Positions 35,832-47,019 of a stretch of DNA of 64,000 nucleotides are shown here, piece by piece. Origin of the DNA: Cryptomeria japonica (lineage: Eukaryota; Streptophyta; Pinopsida; Cupressales; Cupressaceae). Each line of letters opens with the position of its first letter. Within the stretch, counting starts at the first letter, position 1. The DNA lies in assembly GCF_030272615.1 (NCBI RefSeq), contig NC_081406.1, forward strand, positions 217,072,997 to 217,136,996, written 5' to 3'. The notes beneath the pieces were generated by a model that did no database searches, had not been told where the DNA came from, and saw only the letters and a program-made list of their open reading frames with translations. The position numbers and the translations under genes are program-made.

Positions 35832-35957
35832 CACGCGCTAGAAAAAAGTCTATATGCGCTACTAAAATTTTTTGATGTGCTAAAATAATGACCACACGCG
35901 CTAGAAAAAAGTCTATATGCGCTACTAAAATTTTTTGATGTGCTAAAATAATGACCA
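35832..35957. repeat. 63-bp tandem repeat, two full copies
   Basis: Copies at 35832-35894 and 35895-35957 are nearly identical, with the start of a third at 35958. Each contains CGCGCTAG, ATGCGCTA and ATGTGCTA boxes, so it is a recent duplication inside the 8-mer array. An open frame over it (35788-35982) only reflects the repeat. Confidence 0.85.
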
Positions 35958-36290
35958 CACGCGCTAGGCTACCCCCAGACACACTCTAAAATTTGGACTG
36001 TTAAAAAAATTGTTGTTTAATTGTTGAAAAATCTATGCGCTATCTTGGGTCTGCTATGCACTAACTGTTGAACTTTATACACTGATTTTTGGTTTCCACG
36101 CACTAAGATGTTGCTTCCACGCACTAGACTATTTTTCTAATGCGCTAAATGTTTTAACACTGATTTGACCTATGATAAAAATGCTACTATTTGGACCCAA
36201 TGCGCTAACTTGATGCTTGGATGCACTAACATAAGTACTCCACGCGCTAAGAAGTTGCTCTTATGCGCTAAACTGCCCTGATTTTTCTTT
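35832..36290 (-). repeat. TAGCGCAT array 1 in element C leader
   Basis: On the minus strand (element sense) TAGCGCAT occurs six times exactly and CTAGCGCGTG-type variants several times more, spaced 20-40 bp. It is the same 8-mer as in the PMD intron at the other end of the element. Confidence 0.75.
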
Positions 36291-37449
36291 TGGTTTGGTT
36301 TTTTTGGTGAATTTTAAATTTTTGCTATGAAAGTTTCAAGTTTGATGGATGATTTTCTGAAGTAATAAATGCAAGCACGACACAAAAAGTACAACCATTT
36401 TGCCTAATCTAACAAAAAGTGTATGTTCTGCAAGGATGTGTTCAAATCCCCAATGTTTTAACAGGTTTGGATACAAATAATATACTTTAGAAAGACTTTT
36501 TAGTCAAGGGTCATAAATAACATCATATCCCACTAGTCTCGATACTCCGTCAGCTCAAACAGCTGTGTCACCCCCTAGAGGGCGCCCATTTTTTTGCCTT
36601 TTGCCAGAAATTAACTCAAAGTGAATTGCTCCACAGTTGAGTATTTATCTTGGGAGATATATGGTAAGTAATCTTGGGGGCAGATTCTTCCCCACCCTTG
36701 CACTATGATATTATAAATGTCTGGTTACTGACTCGGTTTAAAGCTTCTATTTCTATGGTTTGTAATCAGGCTTCCCATTCGACCGTCAGTGATAAACTCC
36801 CTCAGGAGGCTTCCCAACCTTTAGAACAAAGGCTTTACATATCTCAAGGATACTGGGGGAAGGCTAATCACTGCGTGCAACCGTTGAAAAGGACTTTCAT
36901 CACTTTCTACGTTTGATTATAGTGGGTTGGAATTCTTGGCATCAAAGTCGTTCCCCACTTAGGTCATTCCCTTCACACCGGCCATAAACGGCTTTAAGAG
37001 TTGATTCCAACTCCTTGGGAAGGCAGGCCTGCTAAAGGTTGTAAATGCTTGAAATACAAAAAACTGTAAGAGTGGTATGGATTTTTTATCACCCAGTTAA
37101 GGGGAGAGCATATTCCTTCCACTTTCGAGACAAAGAAAACAAGTTGTTTCTTTTTAGCTTTTCAAATTAGTGATTTGCTAACATCTAGGTGGAGATGTTG
37201 CTCCACGAAAACATGGTGTTTGTTTTATCCTTTTATGGCAATAATTTTCTGATCTATAAAAGGAACTTGGTCAACAAAGAAAAATATCAATCTTTGATGG
37301 TCAACAAAAGAAATCGATAAAAACAACTTTTCCAGCGCTACCTGCAAGAATTTGTTAGAGTCCTGCAAAATTTCACTCCACTAGTTAGAAAATCTAGATT
37401 TTGGTGGACTTCCAAAAGTCTAAATTTTCATTTCAGTTACAATTTTAAA
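36291..37449. other. Element C leader, no gene seen
   Basis: Non-coding. It includes a 21-bp block (36344-36364) exactly inverse to 27064-27084 and a GC-rich near-palindrome around 36570-36590 with CCTAGAGGGCGCCC. An 80-codon frame at 36674-36916 shows no domain. Confidence 0.5.
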
Positions 37450-37870
37450 TTTTTGCTCTGTATGTGATGCGCTATAGAAAGCTCTAGATGTGCGACAATA
37501 GAAATTGGATGTGCTAAAATAATTTTCCAATGCGCTATACTGTTTAATGGATGCGCTATTCTATGTTGTTCTATTTTACCCACACTGAGACCTATAGGAA
37601 AATGATTGGATGCACTAAAAGATAGTCGTCATGTGCTGGATGATGAACTCCAAGTGCTAAATAGTGGATTGGATGCGCTACTCTGTGCGTGTAAAGCACT
37701 GCTCTATTTTTCGCCCATGTTGAGACCTACAAGAAAAAATTTGTGGGGTTATGCGCTAAAGGAAAGACTTTAAGTGCTATAGTAGAGCCCCCATGTGCTA
37801 AACAGTAGGCAAGATGCACTAGATTGTTAGGCGGATGCACTAGGGAATGTTTCCCATGCACCGATTCTTA
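37450..37870 (-). repeat. TAGCGCAT array 2 in element C leader
   Basis: Five exact minus-strand TAGCGCAT copies and about eight variants (TAGCACAT, TAGTGCAT types), next to the primer-site region. Confidence 0.7.
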
Positions 37871-37924
37871 TTTCCCGCGGACCTGCAAAAGTAATTATTT
37901 TTCAAAACCAATTAGATATATGGG

Positions 37925-37948
37925 GTAGTGCCCTATGGTACGCGCCAA
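37925..37948 (-). promoter_or_regulatory. Candidate primer binding site of element C
   Basis: Directly inside the 5' LTR the minus strand reads TGGCGCGTACCATAGGGCA, starting with the TGG expected from a tRNA CCA end. I cannot assign the tRNA from memory. Confidence 0.45.
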
Positions 37949-37951
37949 AAA

Positions 37952-39377
37952 TGTAATGCGGGAAAAGTGGGCTGATAAAACTTAATATGTGAAAATATTA
38001 TTAAATGACTTGTCCACACACACACAGAGGACTTCTTGGTGCAAGCTATGGAGTAACAAAGTATTACTCAGCTTCCCAAGGTGGGTCCCATGGTTCTCTA
38101 TCTCACAATGTCCCTCAAACCAATGTTTTTTCTCTTAGATCACTGAGCAAAATGGTTTAGGGATGGCAAATGCAAGAATGAGGGATGCTTTGATAGATTT
38201 AGAATGAATGGCATGCTAAATTATGTATGATTCTAGAAATGCAATAAACTAAATGATAAGATGACAAAGTTAGTCTGAAATACTATCCTAGCATGATATA
38301 TTTAGTCTATGATTGAGCTAAATGATAAAGAAAATATTCTAAACATGCATATTTAGACTAAAGTCTATTGCAAAGAGAGGCTAAATGATGAGCATAAAAT
38401 GATATGTGAGCTTGAATGTATTTGAGCATAAGTGTGATAATACAAACTTGGAGGATTGTTAAAATGAAGGAATGAGGGCTCTATTTATAGAAAAAATAGG
38501 GCAAGGGATGGCCAGGATTGAAAGATTCAATCAAGGGTTGAGTTTGAAAGTTGGGGATCCATGTTTGCAATTGACACCAATGAAATGGTGACAAGTGTCA
38601 ACATAGGGTTGGGTTGAGAGAAGGGGTTGGAGGCATTAAATGCCTTAGAAGACCTTAAGGTTATCTAGGAGATAAAGGGTTAAGCTTAAGCTAGGTTTAC
38701 TCAATGGATTAAGAGTTAATCCAAGGATAAACCTTTGTGCAAATGATTAAGAGATAATAATGGTCAAAGCATTAAAGGCGTGATGAGACCCTTGGGTTGG
38801 GTGAAGGTTGAGTTAAAACAAATTCATTAACCATGTAAGAGGGTTTGAGTTAACCATTAATGGTTATTGGAGACTTTGTGGATTAAGTGGTTGGGGGTTT
38901 GAAACCTTTAATGGTTATCAAAGACTTTGAAGTTTGAGAAGTGACCTCTCATTTTCTTAGGAATGTGACAAAGTTTAGAGGAGTTAGGTTAATTAGAAGC
39001 GATTAGAAGATTCTAGAAGGGATTAGAAAGGGGTTTGGGATTTTGCAAGTGGATGGAGGGATAATAGGATTAAATTGAAATAAAGTAATTTTAATTCAAT
39101 TTGGTTGCAATTTGGCGAAATTAAATAAATTAGATTTATTCAATTTGGGATAACTATTTAATTAAATTTGAATTTAATTAAAAGTGGATAAGGGGGATTT
39201 AATTGAATAAAATGATTTATTCATTTAAATAGTATAGTGAATTTTATTTAAATGAATTGAGTAATTTACTTAATAAAATAGAGGAATGCGGGTAATTTAA
39301 TTAAATTGGATTTAATTAAATAGAGAAATGAACATAAAATATTCATTTAGGAATATGGTCATTTTTATACGTCTACG
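37952..39377 (-). repeat. Element C 5' LTR
   Basis: 1426 bp, matching 21279-22706. Its last base is G where the other copy has A (TCTACG/TCTACA). Confidence 0.93.
38482..38489 (-). promoter_or_regulatory. TATA box of element C 5' LTR
   Basis: TATAAATA on the minus strand in CTATAAATAGAG context, same as at 21809-21816. Likely promoter for gag-pol RNA. Confidence 0.55.
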
Positions 39378-40497
39378 GGTACTTCTTCAAATGTCGGTTT
39401 ATACCAACCTCTTCCCATATCAAATAGACCTTGGGAATGCATTAGTATGGACTTTGTAGTAGGTTTACCAAGGACAAAGTAGGGATTTGACAATATTTAT
39501 GTCATTGTGGATAGATTTAGTAAGATGGCCCACTTTGTGCCTTGCAAGACTACTCATGATGCATACCAAATAGCTCATTTTTTCTTTAAGGAAGTAGTAA
39601 GGATACATGGTTTACCCATGACCATTGTTTTAGATAGGGACTCAAAGTTCATGAGTCATTTTTGGAAGACACTTTGGCAAAAGCTTGCCACCAACCTCTC
39701 TTTTGGATCAGCCTACCATCCACAAATAGATGGGCAAACTGAAGTGGTGAATAGAAGCTTAGGGAACTCATTTAGGTGCCTTACCAAAGAGTATGTTCAG
39801 ACATGGGATCAAGTACATTCACAAGCTGAATATGCATACAATGACACCATGAATAGGACTACTAGCAAGAGCCCTTTTGAAGTGGTCTATGGTGTGCACC
39901 CAAGAGGTATTTTGGAGTTGAGACTTAGGTAGTACAAAAGCAAGAAGTGGATATGCAAAAGACTTTGCTCAATCAATGAAAGAAGTCCATGAATTAGTCA
40001 AGCAAGCATTGATGGAGAACACAAGAAAATTCAAACAAAAAGTTGATGAAAGAAGGAAGAACCTACAATTTCAAGTGGGAGATCTTGTCATGGTGCACCT
40101 AAACAAAGAAAGGCTACATCAAGGAGTTCCTAACAAGTTGCAAATGAGAAGGTTGGGTCCATGTACCATTCTAACCAAGTATGGAGAAAATGCATACAAG
40201 GTGGACCTACCTAGTGACATAGGATTGTCACTGGTTTTCAACATAGCAGACTTAGTTGCCTTCAAAGGACCAATTCAAGGTTCAGATTATAGTCACTCAG
40301 AGGTATCAAATGATGTGAACAACCTTCAACTACCAGCTAGACCAAATCCAAAGGCCGAGAAGGTGTTGAGTTCAAGGATCGGCAAGAAGACAAGGCAACA
40401 AATCTATTGGAAACACCTAATCGAGTGGAAGGGTATAAATGATGCTGAAACTACATGGGTGCTTGAAACAGAGTTTAAGAAGCTAGGCATTGACTAG
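39378..40497 (+). pseudogene. int: Gypsy A integrase core and chromodomain
   Basis: Continues the integrase cut at 21278. The core has [27 protein letters not shown] and DGQTEVVNRS, so the catalytic acidic residues remain. A GPY-type module (HLNKERLHQG, RRLGPCTIL) and a chromodomain (HLIEWKGINDAETTWV, about 40413-40470) follow to the stop at 40495. Stops at about 39480 and 39929 split it; 39507-39932 and 39976-40497 are open. The chromodomain is complete here, whereas it is broken in gypsy B. Confidence 0.9.
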
Positions 40498-40526
40498 AAT
40501 CCGATTCCCAAGGAGGTGACATGATT

Positions 40527-40544
40527 TTCTTTTTTTGGGGAGAA
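40527..40544 (+). promoter_or_regulatory. Gypsy A polypurine tract
   Basis: TTTTTTTGGGGAGAA directly before the 3' LTR, like the gypsy B tract. Confidence 0.75.
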
Positions 40545-42113
40545 TGTTGTAGGAGCACCTAAGACTTAGGCTAGTAATATTTTCTCAATTTTGTCTTGTA
40601 CTGACCCTAGCCAAGTTAGGTAGTGAATAAGGACTCTAGGAGGGTCCAAGAGTGAGTGTGATGAGTCAATTTAGGCCTAGTAGAGTTAGTTTCTTCCTAG
40701 GTTTGCATTTTATGCATAAGTAGTGGTTTGAGGAGGTAGTTGACCATCTTGATGGTCAAAAGTGTCAAAACTTGCTATAAGAATTAGGGAGGGTTAAATT
40801 AATATTAGAAATTCTTGAAAAGTCATGAGTGATGACTTATAATAGGTCTCATAGGTTGAGAAGGCCAAAAATGCAAAAAGTGCAAAATTGCAAAAACTTG
40901 TCATGACAACTTTTGTCCTAAATTGATTAGTGATGGACATAGGGATTTCCCAATGCCCTAGAATGACTCCACACATGGGGAATACTATAAGAACCCTCTC
41001 TTTCATGGTTACCAATGTTAGAGTCTTTGTTTTGTAAGTTCAACAATCTGAAACTACTCATTTTTGGACTGTTTGACATAATTTTGGCTTTATTTTCTCA
41101 TTTTGTGAATACAAATGGATTGAATCCATTGATCCAGCAATGGATTGAGTTTCTTTAGTGTGTTACAGATTTATTTGTTCCATTTCAATCTTTTTAGTTA
41201 GATTGTATTAGTGTTTACTTGTTTTGGTTTGCAAACAACCAATTTTGGCTTGTACATAGCAGTTTTATGTAAAATGGTTGCCGCATGAATTCCATTTGTG
41301 CTACCATCATGGCCAGTTGGGGCATGGAGGTAAAACACTTGTATAGTGTACATATGTAGGGACAAGTGCTAGAGATGAAATTTAATATGATTGTCACCTT
41401 GTTCTAGGCGAGTCCAAGAGCAACCCGGCTAGAGGAGATAGGGTAAATTTGGAGTGTAAAGTGTAGGGATGGGTGCAAGATCAAAATCTAACCTTTTGGA
41501 GGGGTCCATGAAGTTAGTATAGAGTTTCCTATGCAAGGAGAAGCCATAACAAAACCTTTTTATGCTCATTTTCCAAACTAGACTAGTCACTGCCAGTTGG
41601 AAGGCCTGAAATCCCTTCAAAACCCTTATTTTGGGGTTAGGGCATTGTACGGTGGGATAAGGAACCAAAACCACAAAATTATCTTGAGGTTAGGTGAGTC
41701 TTTGAAGAAAATCCAAACTTTCTATGGGGTCTTTTGGACCATTTTCTCTCAAGCCCTATAAAACCGGATTTTGGAGGCCTAATAGGGTTAATTCCTTGTA
41801 GCCCTTTAATAGGCAAAATGGTGAAATGACTAAGAAGGGAAATGGTTGCAAACATCAAATGGACCCAAAAGATATTAAAAACATGTTAGAAGCCACCTCC
41901 ACACCTCTACATCAACTCACAATAGTAGGAGGACAATTTGACAAGTTGAAGCTAAGACAACCATAATGAGCACATGGAAAGAATTGTGAATTGGTAGGGT
42001 CCCTAGTTAAAACACTTGAAGAAAACACCTTGAAATGGAATTTGAGGTCTAGAGTGCAACTAGGCTTGGAGAGTTGGTGGAATTGAGCAACACCAACTAG
42101 GTGAACCCCACCA
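40545..42113 (+). repeat. Gypsy A 3' LTR
   Basis: 1569 bp; starts TGTTG (5' copy TGGTG) and ends CCCACCA. It lacks a few short blocks of the 5' copy near the end. A TATA-like TATAAG lies at 40986-40991. Confidence 0.92.
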
Positions 42114-42118
42114 TAACC

Positions 42119-45100
42119 AGAACATATATAGATTCAAGAAAAGTAAACAATGCTACATAGAAGATGAGGAAGGAGTAACTAATGACTCTGGAGATGAACT
42201 GAAAGAAGACTCTTCTAGTGGATATGGAAATGGAAAAGAATGGATGTTCTATGCTTTAAAAGAAGATGAACCAGAACTTGTTATCAAAAATGAAGAAAAG
42301 GCCCTGGCAGCAAAAGTTGAAGATAAGGATGAATGGGTAATTGATAGTGGATGCTCACATCATATGATTGGAGATAAAGGGAAATTTTTGTCCCTACAAG
42401 AATACAATGATGGTCAAGTTAGATTTGGAGATGACAAGGCATGCATGATCAAAGGTAGAGGTATTATTTCTTTGGATGGCAAGCATAATACTGATAATGT
42501 CTATTATGTAGAAGGTTTAAAGAATAATATTTTGAGTGTTGGTCAATTGGTTGATAAGGGTTTTTAACTTCAGTTTAAAGATAGAAAATGAAAAATTATT
42601 AACAAGACTCGTTCAGAAATTGCAACCAGTATTCAGACAGGAAGTAATATCTTTCACTTGAACACTGGTAATAAGACATGTTTAATTGCTCATATTGATG
42701 AGAGTTGGCTATGGACTAAGGGTTTGTGTCATGTTAATTTTGATTGTATTGTTAATATAAGTTCAACTAAGGTAGTTAGAGATATACCTAATATTATGAA
42801 GCCTCATGATCCAGTATGTAAGGAATGTCAATTGGGTAAGCAATTCAGAAGTTCTTTTAAGAGAATACATGATAAATCTGATGATGTACTTGATTTGATT
42901 CATACTGACTTATGTGGTCCAACAAGGACTAGAAGCTTTCAAGGTAATAGGTATTTCATGGTGATTATTGATGACTATTATAGAATGATGTGGGTGAATT
43001 TTCTAATGGTGAAGTCTGAAGCTTTTGAGAAATTCAAGATCTTTAAGGCAAAGGTGGAATCTAAAACTGGATTGAAAATCAAATGTCTAAGATCAGATCA
43101 TGGCAGTGAGTTCACTTCTCATGAATTTAATAGTTATTGTGAGACAAATGGTATTAGGAGATAACTATCTGCACCTAGGACTCCTCAACAAAATGGAGTA
43201 GTGGAAAGGAAGAACATAACCATTTTGGATGCAGCAAGATCTATGATGTTGGAAGCCAAATTGCCTCATATCTACTGGAGAGAAGAAGTGAGTACAATAG
43301 TCTACACATTCAACAGAGTTCACATCAAAGGTGAAATTGGTAAGACCCCTTATGAACTATGGTTTGGACATACACCTACTATTAAATATTTTAGAATTTT
43401 TGGAAGTAAATGCTATATCAAAAGAGATGATTCAATTGGAAAGTTTGATCCTAGATGTGATGAAGGGATATTTCTTGGTTATTCAATTCAGAGCAAAGCA
43501 TATAGATGTTATAACAAAAGATTGCAAAAAATTGTGGAAAGTGCTAATGTGAAAGTGGATGAACAATATAAAAAATCATTCTATATCATATGACAGGGAA
43601 CCGATAGTGGGAATGATCATAACTAAATTAGCAATGCCTCAACCGATACAGGAAGTTGAGACAGTTACATCAGCACAATCAGAAAATTCAACTATGACTG
43701 ATGATTAGATCAGTGAACCTGAAGTTAAAAAGACACCAAGGTATGTAAGATTAAATCATTTTGTGGATCAAATTATTGGAGATAGAAACAAGGGAGTTAT
43801 GACAAGAAGAAAACTAGCAAATGAAGAGGTATGTCTTATTTCTCAAGTTGAACCAGCAACTGTTATTGAAGCTTGTAAGGATAAACATTGGTTAAAGGCT
43901 ATGGAAGATGAATTAGATCAGATAGAGAAGAATGAAACTTGGTCTTTATTTCCCCGACCTAAAAATAAGAATGTTATTGGAACTAAATGGGTTTTTAGGA
44001 ATAAATTGAATGAGGATGGTCAAGTTATAAGGAACAAGGCTAGATTGGTTTGTAAAGTATATTCTCAAATGGAAGGAATTTATTATGGTGAGACATTTGC
44101 ACCTTAAGCTAGAATTGAAGCTGTTAGACTATTTCTTGCCTATGCGGCTTATAAGAACTATAAGGTTTATCAAATGGATGTTAAATGTGCATTTTTAAAT
44201 GGTGAACTTGAGGAAGAAGTTTACATTGAGCAACCTAATGGATTTTCACTAACGGATGATAAAGATATGGTTTGCAGATTGAATAAAGCTTTATATGGTT
44301 TGAAACAGGCTTCTAGAGCTTAGTATGCAAGGTTAGATAAATATCTTTTGAAGTTTGGTTTTACTAAAGGTAGTGCTGATAGTAATTTATATTATAAGAT
44401 CACTGATAATGATATTTTGATTATTGAAGTTTTTGTTGATGATATCATTTTTGGTGGAGAAGATAAATTGTGCATGGAATTTGCTAACAACATGAAGAAT
44501 GAATTTGAAATGTCAATGATTGGTGAGATGAAATTTTTCTTAGGTTTGTAGATTACTCAAACTGATAAGGGCATTTTTATCTATCAGACTAAGTATCTGA
44601 GGGAATTGTTGAAAAAGTTTAGTATGAAAAATTCCAAACCGGTAAGTACTTCTATGGCTACACATGGGAAATTATATATCAAGGATACTTCTTCACCAGT
44701 AAATCCAACAAGGTATAAGTCTATGATTGGTGGTATGTTATATCTAACTCAGACTAGACCTAATATTATGAATGCAGTAAGTATTGTTTCAAGATATCAA
44801 AGTAATCCTAAAGAAAATCATGAATGTGCAGTAAAGAGGATATTCTGGTATTTGCAAGGAACAACAGAATATCATTTATGGTATTCTAAAAATGATGATT
44901 TCACTTTATGTGCATATATTGACTCAGATTGGGTAGGAGATACTAATGACAGGAAGACCACTTCTAGTGGAGCTTTCTTTCTTGGAAAGAAACTTGTTTC
45001 ATGGATCAACAAAAAACAATCATGCATTTCTTTATCTACTGCAGAAGTTGAGTATGTTGCAACAACAACTAATTACACTCGAGACTTGTGGATGAAGTAA

Positions 45101-45385
45101 ATGTTGAAGGATATTAGGGTAAATTGTAGTGAACCGGTAGTTATCCACAGTGATAACTCTATAGCTATTGACATGTCTAAGAATCCGGTATTACACTCTA
45201 AGACTAAGCATATTTCAATAAAGTATAACTTTTTGAAGGAAAAGGTAGAAGCAAAGGAAGTCAAATTGGTTTATGTAAACACTAAAGAATAGATTGCAGA
45301 CATATTCACTAAACCATTGTCTAAGGAATCATTTGATTATTTGAGAGACAGGTTAGGGGTTTCTACGCCTCTGGAAGAGACTTGA
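42119..45385 (+). pseudogene. pol: Copia gag end and pol (protease, integrase, RT, RNase H)
   Basis: Resumes the copia gene after gypsy A. Order: acidic gag end, protease with WVIDSGCSHHMIG (Asp codon 42343), gag-pre-integrase region, integrase with HTDLCGP (42901), LRSDHGSEF (43090) and PQQNGVVERKN (43186-43215), then RT with GTKWVFRNKL, QMDVKCAFLNGELEEEVYIEQP and the copia active site FVDD (44432-44443). RNase H follows with YIDSDWVGD, STAEVEYVA and HSDNSIAI, to the stop at 45383. Integrase before RT defines copia. About nine stops and at least one frameshift near 43600 break it; most stops replace Gln or Trp. Confidence 0.92.
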
Positions 45386-45706
45386 TTGATGAATTTTGTC
45401 ATCAGTTGGACATGCATTATCAGAGACATTATTCATTCCGACATTGATGAGTGGTGCTACTACTCCTGGGGAGTAGTCAGCTTTGAGATTTAGAGGTTTA
45501 CAATATTGCTTTGATAATTTTGTCAGATCTTTGGCATTGATATCAAAGGGGGAGTGATAGTAATGTGAAAAATCATTCAGAACCTTACAGAGATATCATT
45601 CACAGAGGGAGAGCTATTGATTGTTGGCTGTCTTCCATAGGGCGAGACTTGTTTGGCATTTCTTGGTACTTAGATATTTTTCACATCTAGTGTTGCCATA
45701 AATGCC
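45386..45706. other. Copia 3' non-coding stretch
   Basis: 321 bp between the pol stop and the polypurine tract. I see no gene or repeat in it. Confidence 0.6.
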
Positions 45707-45718
45707 AAAGGGGGAGAT
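45707..45718 (+). promoter_or_regulatory. Copia polypurine tract
   Basis: AAAGGGGGAGAT directly before the 3' LTR start TGTTGGCATAATGG. Confidence 0.85.
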
Positions 45719-47014
45719 TGTTGGCATAATGGATGAATTGATTATGTGTTGCATTGATGTTTTGTCATTGATGTCAATACTAGCTATTATGGTTGGTTAC
45801 CGACAAACAAGTTTTGGTTATGAATAGAAGATCTAGTGTTACCGGCAGAAGAGACTATGTGTTGGACACTTCTAGCATGTTTGGATCAGTGAAGTATATT
45901 TGATTTCATGTGTTATATGCTCCATGAGTATGTTTTTGTCAGTTGGTATTATCTTGGTAATCAAATGCTATCATACACTCTGGTAAACCCTTACCGACAC
46001 TAGTTTAAGGCTTTACCGGCAAAGATTTCATTGACGAATCATGATAGGATGCATAATTAGTGTTGGTGCAGCTTCTTCATGGATTTCAGGATGCTGAAGA
46101 TGTTCTTTTATCATGCTTGAACAACTACTTGAAGACATTTATTTGGTGTGATGGACCTAGAATAGGTATGGTATCTATCTAGGTTATGGATCGGTATCAT
46201 GCTAACGTGTACTCTACACGTTAGTGAGATGTTTTGAGAGGATTGATGGATTTTTTAGTTTTGTTTTGGTCTTAAGCTGACATGGCATATCATTGTAATA
46301 TGTAATTATGTAATGAACTTATTGTAATATCTTTTAGGTGGCCAACCTAATTAGTTTAGGCCTTAGGGTTTGTATAAATAAGTGGTAGAAACTATTTGTA
46401 GAGTATCATGGTTATTGGAAAGGCCATGGTCAAGGAATTTAATGTGTGAATATTGTAATATCATTCAGGCAGAGGAGTTGGTCGATCATTGGTGATCGAA
46501 TTGGATTCAGAAGAGGATTTAGTCCTCCGTCATTGAGCTTAACTAGGACTATAATCAAGCATGGTAGATTCTATTTATGGCAATTCAGTCTATTGGATTA
46601 TTCTCAATTTATCTTGAGATGGTTGTAGCCTCTTTGTAGTTAGTGAGACTCCTTTGCGATGAGTAGTACACTCTAGGAAGTGTGCCTTCTTACAAGTGCA
46701 GGCCCCTCATTATAACACATACTTTCTGCAGAAGTATCATCTAACTATGGGTAGGCTTCCCACCATGGTTTTTCCCTTTCCAAGTTTTCCACATACAAAA
46801 CTTGACGTTATGTGGTATGGTTACTTTGCATTGATTATCTAGTTATTTGTTAAGTTGTATTGTTTACCGATATCTGTTCCTACCAAGATTTGTATGTACT
46901 TTATTGGTACTTGATTTGTTTAAGGTTGTATTGTGGATTAAAAGTTATAATCTGTTAACAACTGATTCACACCCCCCCCCCTCGCCTCTGAGTTGTTTGT
47001 TGGTTATCCTAACA
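45719..47014 (+). repeat. Copia 3' LTR
   Basis: 1296 bp with intact TG start and CA end, TATA box at 46373-46380 and a run of ten C at 46972-46981 near its end. The target copy CTTAT follows at 47015-47019. Confidence 0.92.
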
Positions 47015-47019
47015 CTTAT

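Larger units (their letters stand above)
21279..39377 (-). mobile_element. Tat-like Ty3/gypsy element C with antisense PMD gene
   Basis: An 18.1-kb element with LTRs at 21279-22706 and 37952-39377 and target duplication GGTAT (21274-21278) / GGTAC (39378-39382). On the minus strand: 5' LTR, 2.4-kb leader with 8-mer arrays, gag, protease, a spacer with a G-patch-like motif, reverse transcriptase, RNase H, a second complete RNase H, integrase, then about 4.9 kb before the 3' LTR. That last part holds an intron-containing PMD gene on the plus strand. Two RNase H domains and great length are marks of the plant Tat/Ogre branch. LTRs differ by roughly 2-3% by eye, the youngest pair in the window. 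Confidence 0.92.
7215..42113 (+). mobile_element. Ty3/gypsy chromovirus A
   Basis: LTRs (7215-8824, 40545-42113) start TGGTG and end CACCA, and the flanking target duplication is TAACT (7210-7214) / TAACC (42114-42118), one base changed. Between them are a Met-tRNA primer site, gag, protease, reverse transcriptase, RNase H, integrase with C-terminal chromodomain, and a polypurine tract. Without its two inserts, B at 11390-20304 and C at 21279-39377, it is about 7.9 kb. Stops and frameshifts occur in every domain. The chromodomain at the end of integrase places it in the chromovirus branch of gypsy elements, which are known to target chromatin. Confidence 0.93.
4949..47014 (+). mobile_element. 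Ty1/copia retrotransposon, host of all inner inserts
   Basis: Two LTRs (4949-6217 and 45719-47014) flank a Met-tRNA primer site, gag, protease, integrase, reverse transcriptase and RNase H in copia order, and a polypurine tract. The target duplication is CTTAT (4944-4948 and 47015-47019). The element's own length without inserts is about 7.2 kb. Gypsy A splits the gag gene at 7214/42119. The left LTR starts TA and ends AA instead of TG and CA; the right LTR keeps both. All genes carry stops, so the element is dead. By eye about one base in ten differs between the LTR starts, which makes it the oldest element of this nest. Confidence 0.93.

Noticed and set aside
35788-35982. 64-codon frame over the 63-bp repeats
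   Set aside because: Open only because the repeat length is a multiple of three without stops; low complexity.
36560-36600. GC-rich near-palindrome as a second primer site or LTR end in the element C leader
   Set aside because: No LTR end lies next to it and no second copy exists in the window.
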